This document shows, in pieces, positions 6,708 to 8,107 of a stretch of 8,107 bases of DNA (its first letter is position 1; every line of letters starts with the position of its first letter). The notes beneath the pieces are model-generated. The model made no database searches. It was not told the origin of the DNA and saw only the letters and a list, made by a program, of their open reading frames with translations. A program made the position numbers and the translations under genes. This DNA is from an uncultured Mucispirillum sp. (GTDB lineage: Bacteria; Chrysiogenota; Deferribacteres; Deferribacterales; Mucispirillaceae), in contig CAMEOC010000035.1 of the NCBI GenBank assembly GCA_945929285.1, forward strand, positions 1 through 8,107. The letters run 5' to 3'.

Positions 6708-6920
6708 TTAATACTTATTAAGACGTAACTCAAGATTCTGCTTTAATTGGGCAAGAAATTCTTTTGCTGTTAATCTTCCAAAATCCCTAACAGACAACGG
6801 TATATTAAAATAATGTTCCATACTACCGTTTGTCATCTGTTCCGGATCGGCATAGACTTTCAGTACTTTTGTATCTGTGTTATCGCTTCTTTACTGGTTG
6901 CTGCTGCTACTTGTTTTCAT
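6708..6920 (-). pseudogene. Small ORF coupled to SUKH gene by ATGA, broken by TAA at codon 10
   Basis: ATG at 6920 overlaps the TGA of the SUKH gene (ATGA), the usual coupling arrangement. Translation gives MKTSSSSNQ, then TAA at 6891-6893, then in the same frame 60 further sense codons, RSDNTDTKVLKVYADPEQM... to a TAA at 6708. The later part has a coding look: KVYADPEQ, SMEHYFNIPLSVRDFG, and a helical end TAKEFLAQLKQNLELRLN. An internal ATG (6836) would give a 42-residue peptide, but no clear ribosome site precedes it. The product is not recognised. It is most likely a gene killed by a nonsense change, or the tail of a displaced immunity gene fused to a chance start. The rest of 6666-6707 shows nothing. 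Confidence 0.45.
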
Positions 6921-8059
6921 TTCCCTGGAATTATACCAATCGGTGTCGTGTTCAGTTCTTTCCCTTCAGCAAAACTCCGGAAGAAATCTGCAATGTCTTT
7001 TGCAATATGACAGGCTTCCGCAAGTTTCTTGGATTTCTCACTTATCATATAAATTGCATCCGGCCCTTCGCCAAGTTTATTTGTCGGGTCAATGAAAAAA
7101 TAATCAAAGTAACTTCCGTTTATTTTTGAAAATAAAGAATAAGAATTACATGCAAAAATAAACATATTTTTTAAATATGTTTTTGATTTTTTCCCAATAT
7201 TGAGCACTTCTAATTGCTCATCCAGCAACAACAAAAAAAATATATTTCCCTGATAAAAAGAAAAGTCATCTAAATGTAACAATAAAAATACAAATGAAGT
7301 CGGGAATGCATTATTCATTATATTTTGAAGTTTTATTAGAGTTTCAATATGCTGATTGCTGTATTCTGTTGAAATAAACCGGACATCATTACGTCGCTTT
7401 ATTTCTGACAGGTAATTTTTTGAGACACTGATTTTATTACTTGCAATGTATAATTCATCTGCTGACATTTGTTCGCAAAGCTTTTTAATAAAAAAAGCTT
7501 TATTATTTCCAGATATTGTTTTTTTTTCTTTTTCAAAAGGGTGTAACGCATTGATTGGTTTTCGCAATACAATCTGTTCTAAAAAATCAATAAAAGTCTT
7601 ACCGACTATTTCAAAATCAGAACATAAGCTTCTATCCACTCTCCAGAAAGTATTAATTCCGTAATGTAATGTATTGTGGATGTCAAAAAAATAACTGTTT
7701 TCTCCCTCATCCTGTCCAACAATCAGGAAATCTTTTAACTCTTCAATAGCGCTGTCACCGACTTTTTCGCCGATGTAATTAAAACCATATAATTCTTCTG
7801 CATCATAAGCTCTGAATTCATCTATGGAATCAGGATTATATATATAATTACCAATTCCTGCCTGTAAAAATTCTATATAGTGCTCCGACAGTTTTATATT
7901 TAAAAGCTTTTCGATTTCCCGTATAGCTTTTAGCGTATTTCCCAGGATCTCAGAATATAATTCCTTATTAGCAAGGAAATCCCTTTTTATTTTTTGAGTA
8001 TCTTCATTAAAATTGTAGAAACGATTAAACATATTTTGTATTTTTTCTTTGTCAGTCAT
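6917..8059 (-). CDS. Double SUKH (Smi1/Knr4) domain immunity-type protein
   Basis: A 380-residue soluble protein. Residues about 30-175 fit a SUKH domain: IREIEKLLNIKLSEHYIEFLQAGIGNYIYNP (start helix and 'lP..y..fl...nG' region), then EELYGFNYIG, FLIVGQDEGENSYFFDI (central strands with G-x-x-x-x-x-Y-x-F) and a C-terminal FIDFLEQIV helix. A second, more diverged SUKH-like unit runs from about 250 to 376: NAFPTSFVFLLLHLDDF, then SYFDYFFIDP, IYMIS, and IADFFRSFAEGKE. SUKH proteins are common immunity proteins against polymorphic and contact-dependent toxins, and some lineages carry several domains. The start ATG at 8059 has AGGAG 7 bases upstream, and ATGA overlaps the stop of the Imm74-like fragment. 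The stop is itself ATGA-coupled to the next ORF. The SUKH call for the first half is fairly sure. The second domain is an inference from pattern only. Confidence 0.7.
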   Translation of the reverse strand: MTDKEKIQNMFNRFYNFNEDTQKIKRDFLANKELYSEILGNTLKAIREIEKLLNIKLSEHYIEFLQAGIGNYIYNPDSIDEFRAYDAEELYGFNYIGEKVGDSAIEELKDFLIVGQDEGENSYFFDIHNTLHYGINTFWRVDRSLCSDFEIVGKTFIDFLEQIVLRKPINALHPFEKEKKTISGNNKAFFIKKLCEQMSADELYIASNKISVSKNYLSEIKRRNDVRFISTEYSNQHIETLIKLQNIMNNAFPTSFVFLLLHLDDFSFYQGNIFFLLLLDEQLEVLNIGKKSKTYLKNMFIFACNSYSLFSKINGSYFDYFFIDPTNKLGEGPDAIYMISEKSKKLAEACHIAKDIADFFRSFAEGKELNTTPIGIIPGK

Positions 8060-8107
8060 TTTATTTCTCCTAATATTCTTACAGTTCTGTCATCAAGTTC
8101 TACATCT
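8056..8107 (-). pseudogene. Tail of a second, truncated Imm74-like gene (cut by window edge)
   Basis: The minus-strand frame reads DVELDDRTVRILGEIK then TGA at 8056-8058. It matches residues 12-26 of the Imm74-like protein at 5124-5351 (DVELDGRTARIAGEM), with about 36 of 44 bases alike by eye. The complete copy goes on for about 49 more residues, whereas here a stop follows at once. The gene's 5' part lies beyond the window. Its last bases double as the AGGAG ribosome site and ATGA coupling point for the SUKH gene. This implies that the 3' part of an Imm74 gene was replaced by the SUKH cassette. Confidence 0.6.

Noticed and set aside
6813..7129. Three overlapping plus-strand open frames
   Set aside because: They are antisense to the end of the SUKH gene and the broken ORF, encode Cys/Phe/Leu-rich sequence without motifs, and show no ribosome sites.

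Overview
The window comes from a very AT-rich bacterial chromosome in which every convincing gene lies on the minus strand. YidC has a large periplasmic domain and the fatty-acid gene is fabI, so a Gram-negative (diderm) host is likely. A low-GC gut lineage such as Deferribacterota (Mucispirillum-like) would fit, but that is a low-confidence guess from general appearance.

Housekeeping half (about 1-4450, read right to left): fabI, then a 538-residue unrecognised protein with a His/acidic patch, then the conserved cluster rpmH - rnpA - yidD - yidC. A near-consensus sigma70 promoter (1937-1965) precedes rpmH. The cluster is compressed: rnpA appears to start at TTG inside the end of rpmH, yidD overlaps rnpA by up to 74 bp, and yidC follows 32 bp later. 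The products serve the ribosome, RNase P and membrane-protein insertion. No dnaA or recognisable oriC is seen.

Junction (about 4490-4906): a decayed C-terminal remnant of a RhuM-family gene, frameshifted by an exact 10-bp tandem duplication. It is followed by a rho-independent terminator (4862-4894) that closes the operon to its right.

Accessory half (4907-8107): a close-packed minus-strand run of small genes that looks like an orphan immunity array of the kind found downstream of polymorphic toxins. In transcription order it holds: the tail of an Imm74-like gene cut by the window edge; a 380-residue protein with probably two SUKH (Smi1/Knr4) domains, coupled to that tail by ATGA; a short ORF also coupled by ATGA but broken at codon 10; an unrecognised 99-residue ORF; a 142-residue ORF that looks like a chimera of a YezG-type immunity N-terminus and the C-terminal part of an AHH nuclease toxin lacking its HH motif; an Imm11/Imm43-like protein; a complete Imm74-like protein; and a Mor-like small DNA-binding protein. 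No intact toxin lies in the window. The chimera, the second truncated Imm74 copy and the broken ORFs suggest assembly by repeated recombination among toxin/immunity cassettes. This array is the most interesting part of the window.
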